Source of the DNA: JALHST01 sp038316335
GTDB lineage: Bacteria > Bacteroidota > Bacteroidia > Flavobacteriales > Flavobacteriaceae
DNA length: 62,244 bases
Assembly (NCBI GenBank): GCA_038316335.1
Contig: JBBQAM010000020.1
Span: 1 to 62,244 of the forward strand
Direction of reading: 5' to 3'
Below the pieces are notes generated by a model. The model searched no databases. It was given only the letters and a program-made list of their open reading frames with translations, and was not told the DNA's origin. Numbering within the stretch: the stretch's first letter is position 1; each line of letters opens with the position of its first letter. The translations under genes and the position numbers were made by a program. Shown piece after piece: positions 9,742 through 18,857 of the stretch.

Positions 9742-10986
9742 ATGGCAAACCTTAAAACGACTTTTTTGGGAAAATTTCTATTATCCTTTATTTTGTTGTA
9801 TTTCATACAGTCCTGCACGATGCCCAACCAAACTTTGCAGGAAGGAATGTGGTTGGCGACCTTAAAAGTAAAAGATCATCGGCAACTACCCTTCAATTTC
9901 AACGTTTTTAAAAATAAGGATGGAAAGTATTGGCTTGAAATTTACAATGCGGATGAACGTATTCACGTTGATGAAATTAGGATAGACAAAGATTCAATAT
10001 TCATTAAGTTTCCGGTCTTCGAAGGGTATATTGCCGCCAAATATTCAGAAACCCGAATCGTAGGGGATTTTATAAAAGAGAGTTTAGATCGTGTGGTACC
10101 ATTTGAGGCGAATTTTGGGGAAGCCACAGGATTTCAGATCCATACCGCCCCCGTACAAGATGTCACAGGGATATGGGAAGCCGAATTTGAAGGGAATACC
10201 CCGAATGCCTATTTGGCGCAGGGAAATTTCATACAAAACAAAAACAGTGTGCACGGCACCTTCCGGACCACGACCGGGGACTATCGATTTTTACAAGGTG
10301 TTCTAGACGGGGATTCGCTGAAACTTTCCACCTTTGATGGCGCTCATGCCTTCCTTTTTGAAGCCAAAGTATATGATAGTAGCATGGTTGGTTCTTTTTA
10401 TTCTGGCAACCATTCCAAAGAAGCGTGGATAGCAAAACGTAATCCTGATTTTGAATTGCCAAGCGAGGATTCGCTTACTTATATGAAACAGGGCTATGAT
10501 GCTATTTCGTTTTCATTTCCGGATGAGATCGGTCATTTGGTTTCCCTTTCGGATCCCGAATTTCGGAATCACGTCGTAATAGTCCAGATAATGGGGACCT
10601 GGTGCCCTAACTGTCTTGATGAAACCAAGTTTTTCATCGAATATTTAAAAAACAACCCGAATCCTGATGTACGGTTTATCGCCTTGGCCTTTGAATACGC
10701 AAAAACTCAAGAAGGTGCTTTTGCGGCCATCGAACGATTAAAAAAGCGCATTGGGGTACCTTATCCCATCGTATTGGCTCAATATGGCAGTTCAAACAAA
10801 TTAAAAGCCCAGGAAAAACTGCCCATGATCAATCAAGTCTTATCCTACCCAACTACGATATTTATTGATCGAAACGGCGTCATTCGAAGAATTCATACGG
10901 GGTTTAACGGTCCGGCTACCGGTGAAAAGTATCTTGAATTCAAAAGTGATTTCGACCGGTTTATACTGGAATTAGTAAACGAATAA
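9742..10986 (+). CDS. TlpA-family thioredoxin-like lipoprotein
   Basis: I start at the ATG at 9742, which gives a lipoprotein signal with Cys in YFIQSCTMPNQ; an in-frame ATG at 9694 only adds a poor N-terminus. The 414-residue protein has a beta-rich N-terminal half (about 30-255) and a C-terminal thioredoxin fold with the active site MGTWCPNC (about 285-292). A cis-Pro block follows near LSYPTTIFIDRNG. TlpA-like proteins reduce or transfer disulfides on the periplasmic face of a membrane. The N-terminal half probably binds the client. It runs tail to tail with leuB, 5 bp apart. Confidence 0.8.
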   Translation: MANLKTTFLGKFLLSFILLYFIQSCTMPNQTLQEGMWLATLKVKDHRQLPFNFNVFKNKDGKYWLEIYNADERIHVDEIRIDKDSIFIKFPVFEGYIAAKYSETRIVGDFIKESLDRVVPFEANFGEATGFQIHTAPVQDVTGIWEAEFEGNTPNAYLAQGNFIQNKNSVHGTFRTTTGDYRFLQGVLDGDSLKLSTFDGAHAFLFEAKVYDSSMVGSFYSGNHSKEAWIAKRNPDFELPSEDSLTYMKQGYDAISFSFPDEIGHLVSLSDPEFRNHVVIVQIMGTWCPNCLDETKFFIEYLKNNPNPDVRFIALAFEYAKTQEGAFAAIERLKKRIGVPYPIVLAQYGSSNKLKAQEKLPMINQVLSYPTTIFIDRNGVIRRIHTGFNGPATGEKYLEFKSDFDRFILELVNE

Positions 10987-10991
10987 GATAT

Positions 10992-12110
10992 TTATATGAT
11001 GGTCGATTTGCCAAGCCATATATTTTCGTCGTTGATGTTTAAGTTATCATCAGAATCCACGATATTATCCGCTATAAAGTCACCTACGTAATTGGTGCCA
11101 TACTTACTGCTTCCCATGATATCGGACGTTACCACCTTTTTGTTGAACGATTTAAGTACGGCCGAAACTACAGCGTTCGATTCTTCTTCGAGTCCGAAAT
11201 GCTGTAATAGTAATGCGACACTTAATATGGAAGCCACGGGATTGGCAATATTTTTTCCCTTTGCCTGTGGGAAAGAACCGTGTACTGGTTCGAACATGGC
11301 GTTATCCGTTCCGATGGATGCGGAAGGCAATATACCGGTCGAGCCTAAAAGAACACTTGCTTGGTCGTTCAGAATATCGCCGAACATATTGTCTGTTAGG
11401 ATGACATCGAATTGACTGGGATTCAAAATCATTTCAATAGCCGCCTTATCCACAAATAAACAGTCTAATTTCACCTCGGGATAGCTTTTGGAAATACCCA
11501 TTACGACCCTCCTCCAAAGTCGCGAAGTCTCGAGAACATTGGCTTTGTCTACCAAGGTAAGTTTCCTTTTTCTTTTTTTTGCAGCCTTAAAGGCCATATG
11601 GGCAATGCGGCTTATTTCTTTTTCCGAATATTCACAGAGGTCCGAAGCATGTGTTCCATCTTTGCTCAATTTTTTTTCACTAAAATAGATGCCACTTGTG
11701 AGTTCCCTAAAAATAACAAAATCGGTACCTTTAATGACGTGCTCTTTCAAGGGTGACCCTGGGATTAGGATATGGAATACCTTGACCGGGCGAATGTTTG
11801 CAAATAGGTCTAATTCCTTGCGTAGTTTTAGCAGCCCTTGTTCCGGCCGTACGCGTGCATTTGGGTCATTATCATATTCCAAAGCCCCAATTGCCCCAAA
11901 CAAAATAGCATCTGAATCCCTGCAAATCTTGATTGTTTCATCGGGTAGGGGGTTGCCATTGATTTTTATGGCCTCGGCACCGACTGGGGCGCTAGTGAAT
12001 GTAAAGGCGTGCCCAAAAGTTTCTCCTACAGATCTTAGGCACTTTACGGCTTGGGACACAACTTCAGGACCTATCCCGTCGCCGCTCAATAGGGCTATTT
12101 TCAGTTGCAT
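10992..12110 (-). CDS. leuB: 3-isopropylmalate dehydrogenase
   Basis: This 372-residue protein is the normal LeuB size. It shows the isocitrate/isopropylmalate dehydrogenase hallmarks: GDGIGPEV at the N-terminus, the substrate arginines around RVRPEQGLLKLRKEL, and the metal and NAD region TDNMFGDILNDQAS near residue 240, with FEPVHGSFPQAKG after it. It oxidatively decarboxylates 3-isopropylmalate to 2-ketoisocaproate with NAD in leucine synthesis. Its ATG overlaps the leuA stop as TAATG (1 bp), so translation is likely coupled to leuA. Confidence 0.96.
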   Translation of the reverse strand: MQLKIALLSGDGIGPEVVSQAVKCLRSVGETFGHAFTFTSAPVGAEAIKINGNPLPDETIKICRDSDAILFGAIGALEYDNDPNARVRPEQGLLKLRKELDLFANIRPVKVFHILIPGSPLKEHVIKGTDFVIFRELTSGIYFSEKKLSKDGTHASDLCEYSEKEISRIAHMAFKAAKKRKRKLTLVDKANVLETSRLWRRVVMGISKSYPEVKLDCLFVDKAAIEMILNPSQFDVILTDNMFGDILNDQASVLLGSTGILPSASIGTDNAMFEPVHGSFPQAKGKNIANPVASILSVALLLQHFGLEEESNAVVSAVLKSFNKKVVTSDIMGSSKYGTNYVGDFIADNIVDSDDNLNINDENIWLGKSTII

Positions 12111-13282
12111 TAAGTAAGGCTTTCGCTATTTATTTTACTGACCTCGATTATTTCATGAATATCATTGTCATGCACCTCCTTTTTGCGATCTGCATAGTTT
12201 AGGAATACTTGGTACACGGTATCTAATTGAACTTTCGTTAGGTCATATCCCACTTTTTTGGCGCGATAGGCCAAGGCGGCCCTGCCACTCCTCGCCGTAA
12301 GTACAATAGAGGATTCGGTGACCCCTACGTCGGCAGGATTAATGATCTCGTAGGTCTCCCTGTTCTTTATTACGCCATCTTGGTGTATTCCAGAGCTATG
12401 GGCGAAGGCATTTGCACCAACTATCGCCTTGTTGGGCTGTACCATTACCCCCATTTTTTGGGAAACCATTTGACTGGTATCATATAATAGTTTGCTATTT
12501 ACATTGGTGTCCAATCCCAAACTCGGATGCTGTCGTAAAATCATTACCACTTCTTCCAAGGATGTGTTGCCGGCCCTTTCGCCAAGGCCGTTAATGGTAC
12601 ATTCAATTTGTCGGGCTCCATTGATGACCCCTGCTATCGAATTGGCGGTGGCAAGCCCTAGATCATTGTGGCAATGACATGAAAGTATCGCTTTATCGAT
12701 ACCTTTGACGTTCTCCATTAGATATTTCATTTTGGCTCCATATTCCTCTGGCAAACAGTATCCGGTCGTATCAGGGATGTTTAGAACGGTCGCCCCGGCT
12801 TTGACAACAGCCTCACAGACACGTGCCAAAAACTCATTGTCGGTCCTGCCTGCATCTTCGGCATAGAACTCCACATCTTCAACAAATGTTTTGGCATAGC
12901 TCACAGCGGCGATTGCACGTTCAATAATGGCTTCGCGATTCGAATTGAATTTAAATTTAATATGGGAATCGGAGGTGCCGATTCCGGTATGAATCCTGGG
13001 TTTTTTAGCATGTTTCAGTGCTTGTGCCGCTACTTCGATGTCTTTGCGTACGGCTCGTGTGAGGCCACAAACCGTAGCGTTTTTTACAATTCTTGCTATT
13101 TGATCTACCGAATTGAAATCACCAGGGCTCGAAATCGGAAAACCTGCTTCGATGATATCGACCCCCAGTTCGTCTAATCGCTCAGCAATCACTAACTTTT
13201 GGGCCGTGTCAAGTTTGCATCCCGGTACTTGTTCACCATCCCGTAGGGTAGTATCAAAAATTTGTACTATATCTTTGCTCAT
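12110..13282 (-). CDS. leuA: 2-isopropylmalate synthase, short form
   Basis: The 390-residue product has the DRE-TIM synthase motifs: DTTLRDGEQVPG near residue 10, a metal-binding HCHNDLGLA near 210, and GLGERAGNTS near 240. It condenses acetyl-CoA with 2-ketoisovalerate, the first committed step to leucine. It is about 120-130 residues shorter than classical LeuA because the C-terminal regulatory domain that binds leucine is absent; it stops soon after the catalytic subdomains. Citramalate or homocitrate synthase are alternatives in this family, but the overlapping leuB argues for LeuA. leuCD are not adjacent here. Confidence 0.9.
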   Translation of the reverse strand: MSKDIVQIFDTTLRDGEQVPGCKLDTAQKLVIAERLDELGVDIIEAGFPISSPGDFNSVDQIARIVKNATVCGLTRAVRKDIEVAAQALKHAKKPRIHTGIGTSDSHIKFKFNSNREAIIERAIAAVSYAKTFVEDVEFYAEDAGRTDNEFLARVCEAVVKAGATVLNIPDTTGYCLPEEYGAKMKYLMENVKGIDKAILSCHCHNDLGLATANSIAGVINGARQIECTINGLGERAGNTSLEEVVMILRQHPSLGLDTNVNSKLLYDTSQMVSQKMGVMVQPNKAIVGANAFAHSSGIHQDGVIKNRETYEIINPADVGVTESSIVLTARSGRAALAYRAKKVGYDLTKVQLDTVYQVFLNYADRKKEVHDNDIHEIIEVSKINSESLT

Positions 13283-13404
13283 TATATTTATGTAGTTTTA
13301 ACTAGCCTTTACGAAGATATAACCAAAAGGGCATAAAATTATAAAAAACGTACCTGCTTTTACAACGTTGACACACTTTTTAGTAGTGCTAACATATTGA
13401 TATA

Positions 13405-13438
13405 CAAATATATAAATACTATTTATTACGATGACAAA
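13405..13438 (-). promoter_or_regulatory. Candidate promoter for leuAB
   Basis: On the minus strand TTTG (13438-13435) is followed by 22 bp and TATATTTG (13412-13405). This matches the Bacteroidota consensus. It would give a leuA leader of about 115 nt, and its -33 box lies inside the first codons of the divergent gene at 13431. Confidence 0.4.
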
Positions 13439-14975
13439 TGTGCATAAAGATGCCTTGTTCGTCTTGGTCAAATCACTTTCTAAGTCAGAAAAACGTCAAT
13501 TTAAACTCTATGTCGGCAGATTGGGGGTCAACACCGATGCTAAATTTTTAGGTCTATTCAATCTTCTTGACAAGATAAAACAATATGATGAAAAGGTGAT
13601 TTTGGCCAGTGGAATCGTAAAAAAAGCACAACTATCCAACTTAAAAGCACATCTGTACAAACAAATCCTGGTGAGTTTACGATTAAATCCTGTCAACCAG
13701 AACATACGTGTACAAATCCGGGAACAATTAGACTTTGCAACAATTTTATATCAAAAAGGGTTGTACAAACAAAGTCTCAAAATATTGGATAAGGCGAAGC
13801 TTACGGCAATTGAGAACGAAGAAAAAAATGTTGCCTATGAAATCGTTGAACTCGAAAAAGTAATTGAAACGCAATACATAACGCGCAGCATTCCCGACCG
13901 CGCGAACGAACTGGCCATTCAAGCAAAAGAGCTTTCCGCCTTGAATGTGATTACCAGTAAATTGTCGAACCTATCATTGCAGCTTTATGGGATGATGCTT
14001 AAAATAGGGTATGTTCAAAGTGATAAGGATTTTCAAAAAGTAAAAAGATATTTTGAAAAGCATCTGCCGAAATACAACATCGAGGAGCTCGGATTTCGTG
14101 AAAAATTGTGGTTGTACAAAGCTCATTTATGGTATAGTTTTTTAATTCAGGATTTTTTATCATGCTATAAGTACGCTAGTAAATGGGTCGATCTTTTCTA
14201 TGAACAAAGGCAGATGATCTCTTTAAATCCGGTTTTCTTTTTGAAAGGAAATCACTATTTGCTTGAATCGTTGTTTTATGTTCGTTATGGCTCTCAATTT
14301 AAGGAAACCCTCAAAAATCTTGAAGACGTAGTTAAAAAGGATGATTTTCCAAAAAACGATAATATTGGTTCCCTTATTTTTTTATATGTCAATGCCAATA
14401 AACTCAACCTACATTTCTTGGAAGGAACTTTTGAAAAAGGTCTTTATTTGGTCAAGATAATCGAATATGGCATAAACAAACACAAGGATCGCTTGGATGC
14501 CCATCACATCATGGTACTTTATTACAAAATCGCCTGTCTCTATTTTGGGAATGGTGATAATAAGAACTGCATACTTTATCTTAAAAAGATTATTAATAAC
14601 AAGAATTTAAAGATGCGTGAGGATCTTATGTGTTTTGCACGCGTTTTAAGTCTAGTAGCGCATTATGAAGCCGGGATGGACTACCACTTGGAGGTACAAC
14701 TCAAAAGCACCTATAAATTTCTTTTAAAAATGAACGACCTACATGCCGTTCAAAAGGAAATGATCAAGTTCTTACGTAATCTGGGAAATATTTATCCAAA
14801 TGAATTGAATGCCGAATTCAATAAATTACATAGCCAATTGAAAAAATACGAAGACCATCCCTATGAGCGGCGGGCCTTTTTATATTTGGATATCATTTCC
14901 TGGCTTGAAAGCCATCTCGAAAACAAGCCTGTTGCAGAAATCATTCGAGAAAAAGCCCAGAAATACATTCGATAG
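13431..14975 (+). CDS. Hypothetical helical repeat protein
   Basis: The 514-residue product has no signal peptide or membrane segment and looks cytosolic. It is almost wholly helical with irregular TPR-like pairs (for example ILYQKGLYKQSLKILDKA and YYKIACLYFGNGDNKNC), and it has a conserved-looking start around SLSKSEKRQFKLYV. Genes of this kind recur in Flavobacteriaceae without a known function. The many Lys, Tyr and Asn residues match the AT-rich codon use of the gene. It is divergent from leuAB and convergent with the rluA-like gene. A scaffold or protein-interaction role is only a guess. Confidence 0.65.
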   Translation: MTNVHKDALFVLVKSLSKSEKRQFKLYVGRLGVNTDAKFLGLFNLLDKIKQYDEKVILASGIVKKAQLSNLKAHLYKQILVSLRLNPVNQNIRVQIREQLDFATILYQKGLYKQSLKILDKAKLTAIENEEKNVAYEIVELEKVIETQYITRSIPDRANELAIQAKELSALNVITSKLSNLSLQLYGMMLKIGYVQSDKDFQKVKRYFEKHLPKYNIEELGFREKLWLYKAHLWYSFLIQDFLSCYKYASKWVDLFYEQRQMISLNPVFFLKGNHYLLESLFYVRYGSQFKETLKNLEDVVKKDDFPKNDNIGSLIFLYVNANKLNLHFLEGTFEKGLYLVKIIEYGINKHKDRLDAHHIMVLYYKIACLYFGNGDNKNCILYLKKIINNKNLKMREDLMCFARVLSLVAHYEAGMDYHLEVQLKSTYKFLLKMNDLHAVQKEMIKFLRNLGNIYPNELNAEFNKLHSQLKKYEDHPYERRAFLYLDIISWLESHLENKPVAEIIREKAQKYIR

Positions 14976-15044
14976 CTTTTGGTAGCCTCATCTTGCCATG
15001 TGCCATCCGTTGCGGTCAATGGTTGTCGATTCAAGCCTGCAGGA

Positions 15045-15749
15045 TTAAAGACATGCATTCCATAGGGCATCCGTTGGAGGTGGTGCGATCAATTCGATGA
15101 CTTCTTTACGCACGGGATGTATGAATGATAGTTGCCGAGCATGCAAATGTATACTTCCATCCTTATTGCTCCGATCGAAACCATATTTCAAATCCCCTTT
15201 GATGGTGCATCCAATAGCCGCTAGCTGGGCGCGTATTTGATGATGGCGACCTGTTTTCAAATCGATTTCCAAAAGGGTATGATTATTTAATTTTTTAACT
15301 AATTTATAGCTCAATATTGCTTTTTTGCTGTCGGGAATTTCTTGTAAATAAGCATACGATTTGTTCTGCTTCGTATTTCTTTTGAGCCAATGGGTCAAGA
15401 TCTCGAATTGCATGGGTGGGGTGTTTTTGACAATGGCCCAATAGATCTTAGTGGCCTTTTTGTCGGCGAAAATTTTATTCATTCTGGTCAATGCCTTTGA
15501 CGTTTTCGCGAAAACGACGATGCCCGATGTTGGCCGATCCAACCGGTGTGCAACACCTAAATATACATTTCCGGGCTTTGCCTCATTTACCTTAATATAG
15601 GCCTTGATGATATCGCTCAAGGGCATATCGCCGGTTTTATCACCTTGCACAATATCCCCCGGCCGTTTATTGATAGCTATTAAATGATTGTCCTCATAAA
15701 GGATCTGCAGGTTATTAGGATCTGATACCATTTTTACAGGGGCTATCAT
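15045..15749 (-). CDS. RluA-family pseudouridine synthase
   Basis: This 234-residue protein carries the RluA active-site block HRLDRPTSGIVVFAKT near residue 70, with the catalytic Asp, and the later TGRHHQIRAQLA motif near 165. It isomerises uridine to pseudouridine in rRNA or tRNA. It lacks an S4 domain. Its ATG overlaps the lspA stop (ATGA), so it is the third gene of a panB-lspA-rluA operon. RluC, RluD and TruC-type specificities cannot be separated by eye. Confidence 0.9.
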   Translation of the reverse strand: MIAPVKMVSDPNNLQILYEDNHLIAINKRPGDIVQGDKTGDMPLSDIIKAYIKVNEAKPGNVYLGVAHRLDRPTSGIVVFAKTSKALTRMNKIFADKKATKIYWAIVKNTPPMQFEILTHWLKRNTKQNKSYAYLQEIPDSKKAILSYKLVKKLNNHTLLEIDLKTGRHHQIRAQLAAIGCTIKGDLKYGFDRSNKDGSIHLHARQLSFIHPVRKEVIELIAPPPTDALWNACL

Positions 15750-16240
15750 GCGGGTTCTTTCTGGCTGATCGAAACCAAAAGGATCATTAAAACCCCAAGA
15801 GTTACCGAGACATCTGCCAGATTAAAAATTCCGGTTTTCAGGATACCCCATTTTAGTTGAAAGAAATCGGTCACCGAGCCGTACATAATCCGGTCAAATA
15901 AATTTCCAATGCCCCCACCGATTACAAAAGTAAGGGCAAGGATCAGCCATTTGTTGCGCTGTGATTTTTGAAGTATCCTAAAAAGTAGGACACCAAGGAC
16001 CAAAATAGGAAGCACTTGCAAAAAAATCAACTTTAACATCGGGGTCAAGTTTGCTCCAACACCCAACATAGCACCCGTGTTTTCAACATTTGTCAAGATC
16101 AGATGATCACTGACTATTTCAATAAAGTCATGTGATCGTATATTTTTGCGGACGACGTCCTTTGATAGTTGATCACAGGCTATGTTCAATAATACCAAAG
16201 CAATAATTCCTATCCTCTTAAAAATCCGTTTTCGATCCAT
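15746..16240 (-). CDS. lspA: Lipoprotein signal peptidase (signal peptidase II)
   Basis: At 164 residues with four hydrophobic segments this is LspA. The two catalytic aspartates are visible in GSVTDFF (D125) and FNLADV (D143); the conserved NTGAMLG and GGGIGNLFDR blocks precede them. The enzyme cleaves diacylated prolipoproteins before the lipobox Cys in the inner membrane. It therefore serves the many lipoproteins encoded in this window. It lies 15 bp after panB and overlaps the pseudouridine synthase gene by 4 bp. Confidence 0.95.
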   Translation of the reverse strand: MDRKRIFKRIGIIALVLLNIACDQLSKDVVRKNIRSHDFIEIVSDHLILTNVENTGAMLGVGANLTPMLKLIFLQVLPILVLGVLLFRILQKSQRNKWLILALTFVIGGGIGNLFDRIMYGSVTDFFQLKWGILKTGIFNLADVSVTLGVLMILLVSISQKEPA

Positions 16241-16255
16241 TATTTTCCTATAGCG

Positions 16256-17074
16256 CTAATATTGCTCGTCATCACTTGGGAAATCCTTCTTTTTTACGTC
16301 TGTCACATAATTGGAAATAGCCTGGCCCATTTCTTCATAGAGATTCATATAGCGTCGTAAAAATCGTGGATTGAATTCATGGGTCATCCCAAGAAGATCG
16401 TGAATTACGAGAACTTGACCGTCGGCATGTTTGCCGGCCCCAATTCCAATGGTAGGGATTGAAATACTTTCGGAGACCCTTTTGGTCAGACTCGCTGGTA
16501 TTTTTTCAAGTACCACGGCGAAGCATCCCAGCTGTTCAAGCAATTTAGCGTCTTCCATAAGCTTGTCGGCTTCCTGATCTTCTTTTGCACGTACGGTATA
16601 GGTACCGAATTTGTAAATTGATTGTGGTGTAAGTCCCAAATGGCCCATTACAGGAATTCCCGCATTCAGTATGCGTTTCACAGACTCCTTTATTTCAATC
16701 CCTCCTTCGACCTTTACGGCATGTGCGCCACTCTCCTTCATAATACGAATAGCAGATCGCAAGGCTTCCTTTGGATCACTCTGGTAACTTCCAAACGGAA
16801 TATCAACAACCACGAGCGCCCGTTCTACTGCCCGAATGACTGAGGTCGCATGGTATATCATCTGATCTAATGTAATGGGCAGGGTAGTCTCATGACCTGC
16901 CATGACATTACTTGCCGAATCCCCTACAAGAATCACATCGACTTGGGCCGCATCGACGATTTTGGCCATCGAATAATCATAGGCGGTGAGCATAGAAATT
17001 TTTTCACCGTTTGTTTTCATATCTACCAAGGACTTTACCGTGATTCGTTTGTATTCTTTTCTGGGAGTTGGCAT
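16256..17074 (-). CDS. panB: 3-methyl-2-oxobutanoate hydroxymethyltransferase
   Basis: The 272-residue product has the PanB signatures: metal ligands in LVGDSASNVMAG and VVVDIPFGSYQ, VKVEGG, and the catalytic glutamate in VVLEKIPASL followed by PTIGIGAG. It transfers a hydroxymethyl group from methylene-tetrahydrofolate to 2-ketoisovalerate, the first step to pantothenate. Its substrate is shared with LeuA, encoded 3 kb away, but the two operons are separate. It heads the panB-lspA-rluA operon. Confidence 0.96.
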   Translation of the reverse strand: MPTPRKEYKRITVKSLVDMKTNGEKISMLTAYDYSMAKIVDAAQVDVILVGDSASNVMAGHETTLPITLDQMIYHATSVIRAVERALVVVDIPFGSYQSDPKEALRSAIRIMKESGAHAVKVEGGIEIKESVKRILNAGIPVMGHLGLTPQSIYKFGTYTVRAKEDQEADKLMEDAKLLEQLGCFAVVLEKIPASLTKRVSESISIPTIGIGAGKHADGQVLVIHDLLGMTHEFNPRFLRRYMNLYEEMGQAISNYVTDVKKKDFPSDDEQY

Positions 17075-17204
17075 AGCGCGTTATTTAGTGGGGATAAATG
17101 TAAGGAAATTGTCGAAGGGTGCGAACGATTCAAGCTTTAACTGATAATTTTTATAGTGTGCTTTTAGAAAACAATATTTAATTACATTTGAAAAAATGTG
17201 TATT

Positions 17205-17660
17205 ATGAAGCAACTAGCCTTGGCCGTTTTTTTACTCCTTCAAGGAATCCTGTATGCGCAAACTTCTGAAGAGGAGGCCGTTCGAGAGACCATAGAGACT
17301 TTTTTCAAAGGTTTCCACAATCGGGATTCATTGGTAATCAAACAAACGGTTTCCGATTCAATCGTACTTCAGACCATCGCCCGTGATAAATCGGGTAAGT
17401 CGTATGTTAAATCAGAGGAATTCGGTGCCTTTCTTAAATCGATTTCAAGTATTCCTGAGAATACGCACTTTCAAGAAATAATCAAAAAGTATTCGATTCA
17501 AATTGATGGTCCAATGGCCAACGCCTGGACTGACTATGAATTTATATTAAATGATACATTCCATCACTGTGGTGTAAATTCATTTCAATTATTCAACGAT
17601 GGTCAGTCATGGAAAATAATCTATCTCATAGATACGCGACGAATCGATAACTGTGAATAA
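17205..17660 (+). CDS. Secreted NTF2/SnoaL-like protein
   Basis: I start at the ATG at 17205, which begins the Sec signal MKQLALAVFLLLQGILYAQ; an upstream ATG at 17196 adds three residues. The mature part of about 130 residues has the NTF2-like pattern: an N-terminal helix EEAVRETIETFFKGFHNRD, a strand-rich core, ANAWTDYEF, and SFQLFNDGQSWKIIYLIDTR. Bacteroidota encode many exported members, often called nuclear transport factor 2 family proteins, with no fixed activity. A TACATTTG box at 17183-17190 may be its -7 element. It appears monocistronic. Confidence 0.75.
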   Translation: MKQLALAVFLLLQGILYAQTSEEEAVRETIETFFKGFHNRDSLVIKQTVSDSIVLQTIARDKSGKSYVKSEEFGAFLKSISSIPENTHFQEIIKKYSIQIDGPMANAWTDYEFILNDTFHHCGVNSFQLFNDGQSWKIIYLIDTRRIDNCE

Positions 17661-17796
17661 TGTGTATGATATGCCTTTTCGATATGCTACTATGAATTGT
17701 CAGTTGCTGTTAGGTGCCTTTATTGCGCGTGCATCAATTTTAAAAAGATTTGAATAATATGGTATATTTACGTTCAATAATTAAATTTTAGGTAGT

Positions 17797-18738
17797 ATGA
17801 ATATTAGAATGAAAGCAATTATAGGCCTCATTGGTCTTCAAATTCTATCCTGTGCATCTTTGGTATATGGTCAGGAGGCAAACCCAATCGAAGGACGATG
17901 GGATATGGTGATTATGCAAGACGGCAAAGAGCTGCCCTCTTGGTTGGAAATCAGACACTCAGGGACGCATACCCTTGTCGGGCGTTTCGTCTATGCCTCT
18001 GGCAGTGCCCGGCCCATCGCCGAGGTAAAATTAACTGACGGCATGTTCAGTTTTGCGATTCCACCACAATGGGAACCTGGCGAGGGGGATATGGAATTCA
18101 CGGGAAGCATGGAGGGTAATCAATTAAAAGGTACGATGAAATACACCGATGGAAAGACGTACGAATGGACTGCAACCCGCGCCCCCATGTTATCATTTAA
18201 TAAGAATCCAAAATGGGGTAAGACCATTAAGTTGTTCAATGGAAAGGACTTAAGCGGATGGCATGCCATGGGTGAAAATCAGTGGGTCGTCGAAGATGGG
18301 GTCTTAAAAAGCCCAAAATCCGGGGCCAATTTGGTTTCCGATGAAAAATTCAAGGATTTCAAATTACACATTGAATTTAAATACCCCTCAGGAAGTAATA
18401 GTGGCGTCTATTTACGAGGACGCTATGAGGTTCAGATTCAGGATGATAAGGATAAGGAACCTTCCGATATCTTGTTAGGTGGAATTTACGGTTTTCTTAC
18501 CCCCAATGAAATGGTGGCCAAAAGTGCAGGCGAGTGGCAAGCCTATGATATCACCTTGATCGGCAGAAGGGTTTCGGTCGTGGCAAATGGGGCAACCATT
18601 ATCAATGATCAGATTATTCCAGGTATTACTGGAGGTGCTTTAGACAGTAAGGAGGGGGAGCCTGGTCCCTTTTTAATACAAGGTGATCATGGCCCGATCG
18701 AATATCGCAATATTACAGTGACTCCGGCTCTCGACTAA
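17797..18738 (+). CDS. DUF1080 (3-keto-disaccharide hydrolase-type) secreted protein
   Basis: The 313-residue protein has an N-terminal signal (about 1-26; a Cys in ILSCAS may be a lipobox), a small lipocalin-like beta domain (about 28-125), and a C-terminal DUF1080 domain. The DUF1080 domain begins KTIKLFNGKDLSGWH and includes NSGVYLRGRYEVQIQD. DUF1080 proteins have a laminarinase-like jelly-roll fold, and several hydrolyse 3-keto-glycosides. The convergent neighbour is a Tat-exported Gfo/Idh oxidoreductase, the enzyme type that can generate 3-keto sugars. I infer that the two may act on the same periplasmic glycosides. A shared terminator separates them. Confidence 0.85.
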   Translation: MNIRMKAIIGLIGLQILSCASLVYGQEANPIEGRWDMVIMQDGKELPSWLEIRHSGTHTLVGRFVYASGSARPIAEVKLTDGMFSFAIPPQWEPGEGDMEFTGSMEGNQLKGTMKYTDGKTYEWTATRAPMLSFNKNPKWGKTIKLFNGKDLSGWHAMGENQWVVEDGVLKSPKSGANLVSDEKFKDFKLHIEFKYPSGSNSGVYLRGRYEVQIQDDKDKEPSDILLGGIYGFLTPNEMVAKSAGEWQAYDITLIGRRVSVVANGATIINDQIIPGITGGALDSKEGEPGPFLIQGDHGPIEYRNITVTPALD

Positions 18739-18796
18739 TAGGTCAATGTAGCTATCATAATTAGTAGCGCATTAAAGTCAAGACTACTGTAAATTA

Positions 18797-18842
18797 AAAA
18801 TCCCGTTGTCGCTTATACATGATAAGCAGCAGCGGGATTTTC
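18797..18842. terminator. Bidirectional intrinsic terminator
   Basis: AAAATCCCG..TG..GCTTAT pairs with ATAAGC..CA..CGGGATTTT around a 6-nt loop, with a central mismatch and G-U pairs. A and T runs at the two ends suit termination of both the DUF1080 gene and the convergent oxidoreductase gene. Confidence 0.8.
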
Positions 18843-18857
18843 ATTTTAAGGCCCGGA

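Noticed and set aside
13350..13412. A fourth LytTR-type site before the gene at 13431 (TTTTACAACG)
   Set aside because: Only one half-site resembles the motif and no plus-strand TAnnTTTG box lies 28 bp downstream.
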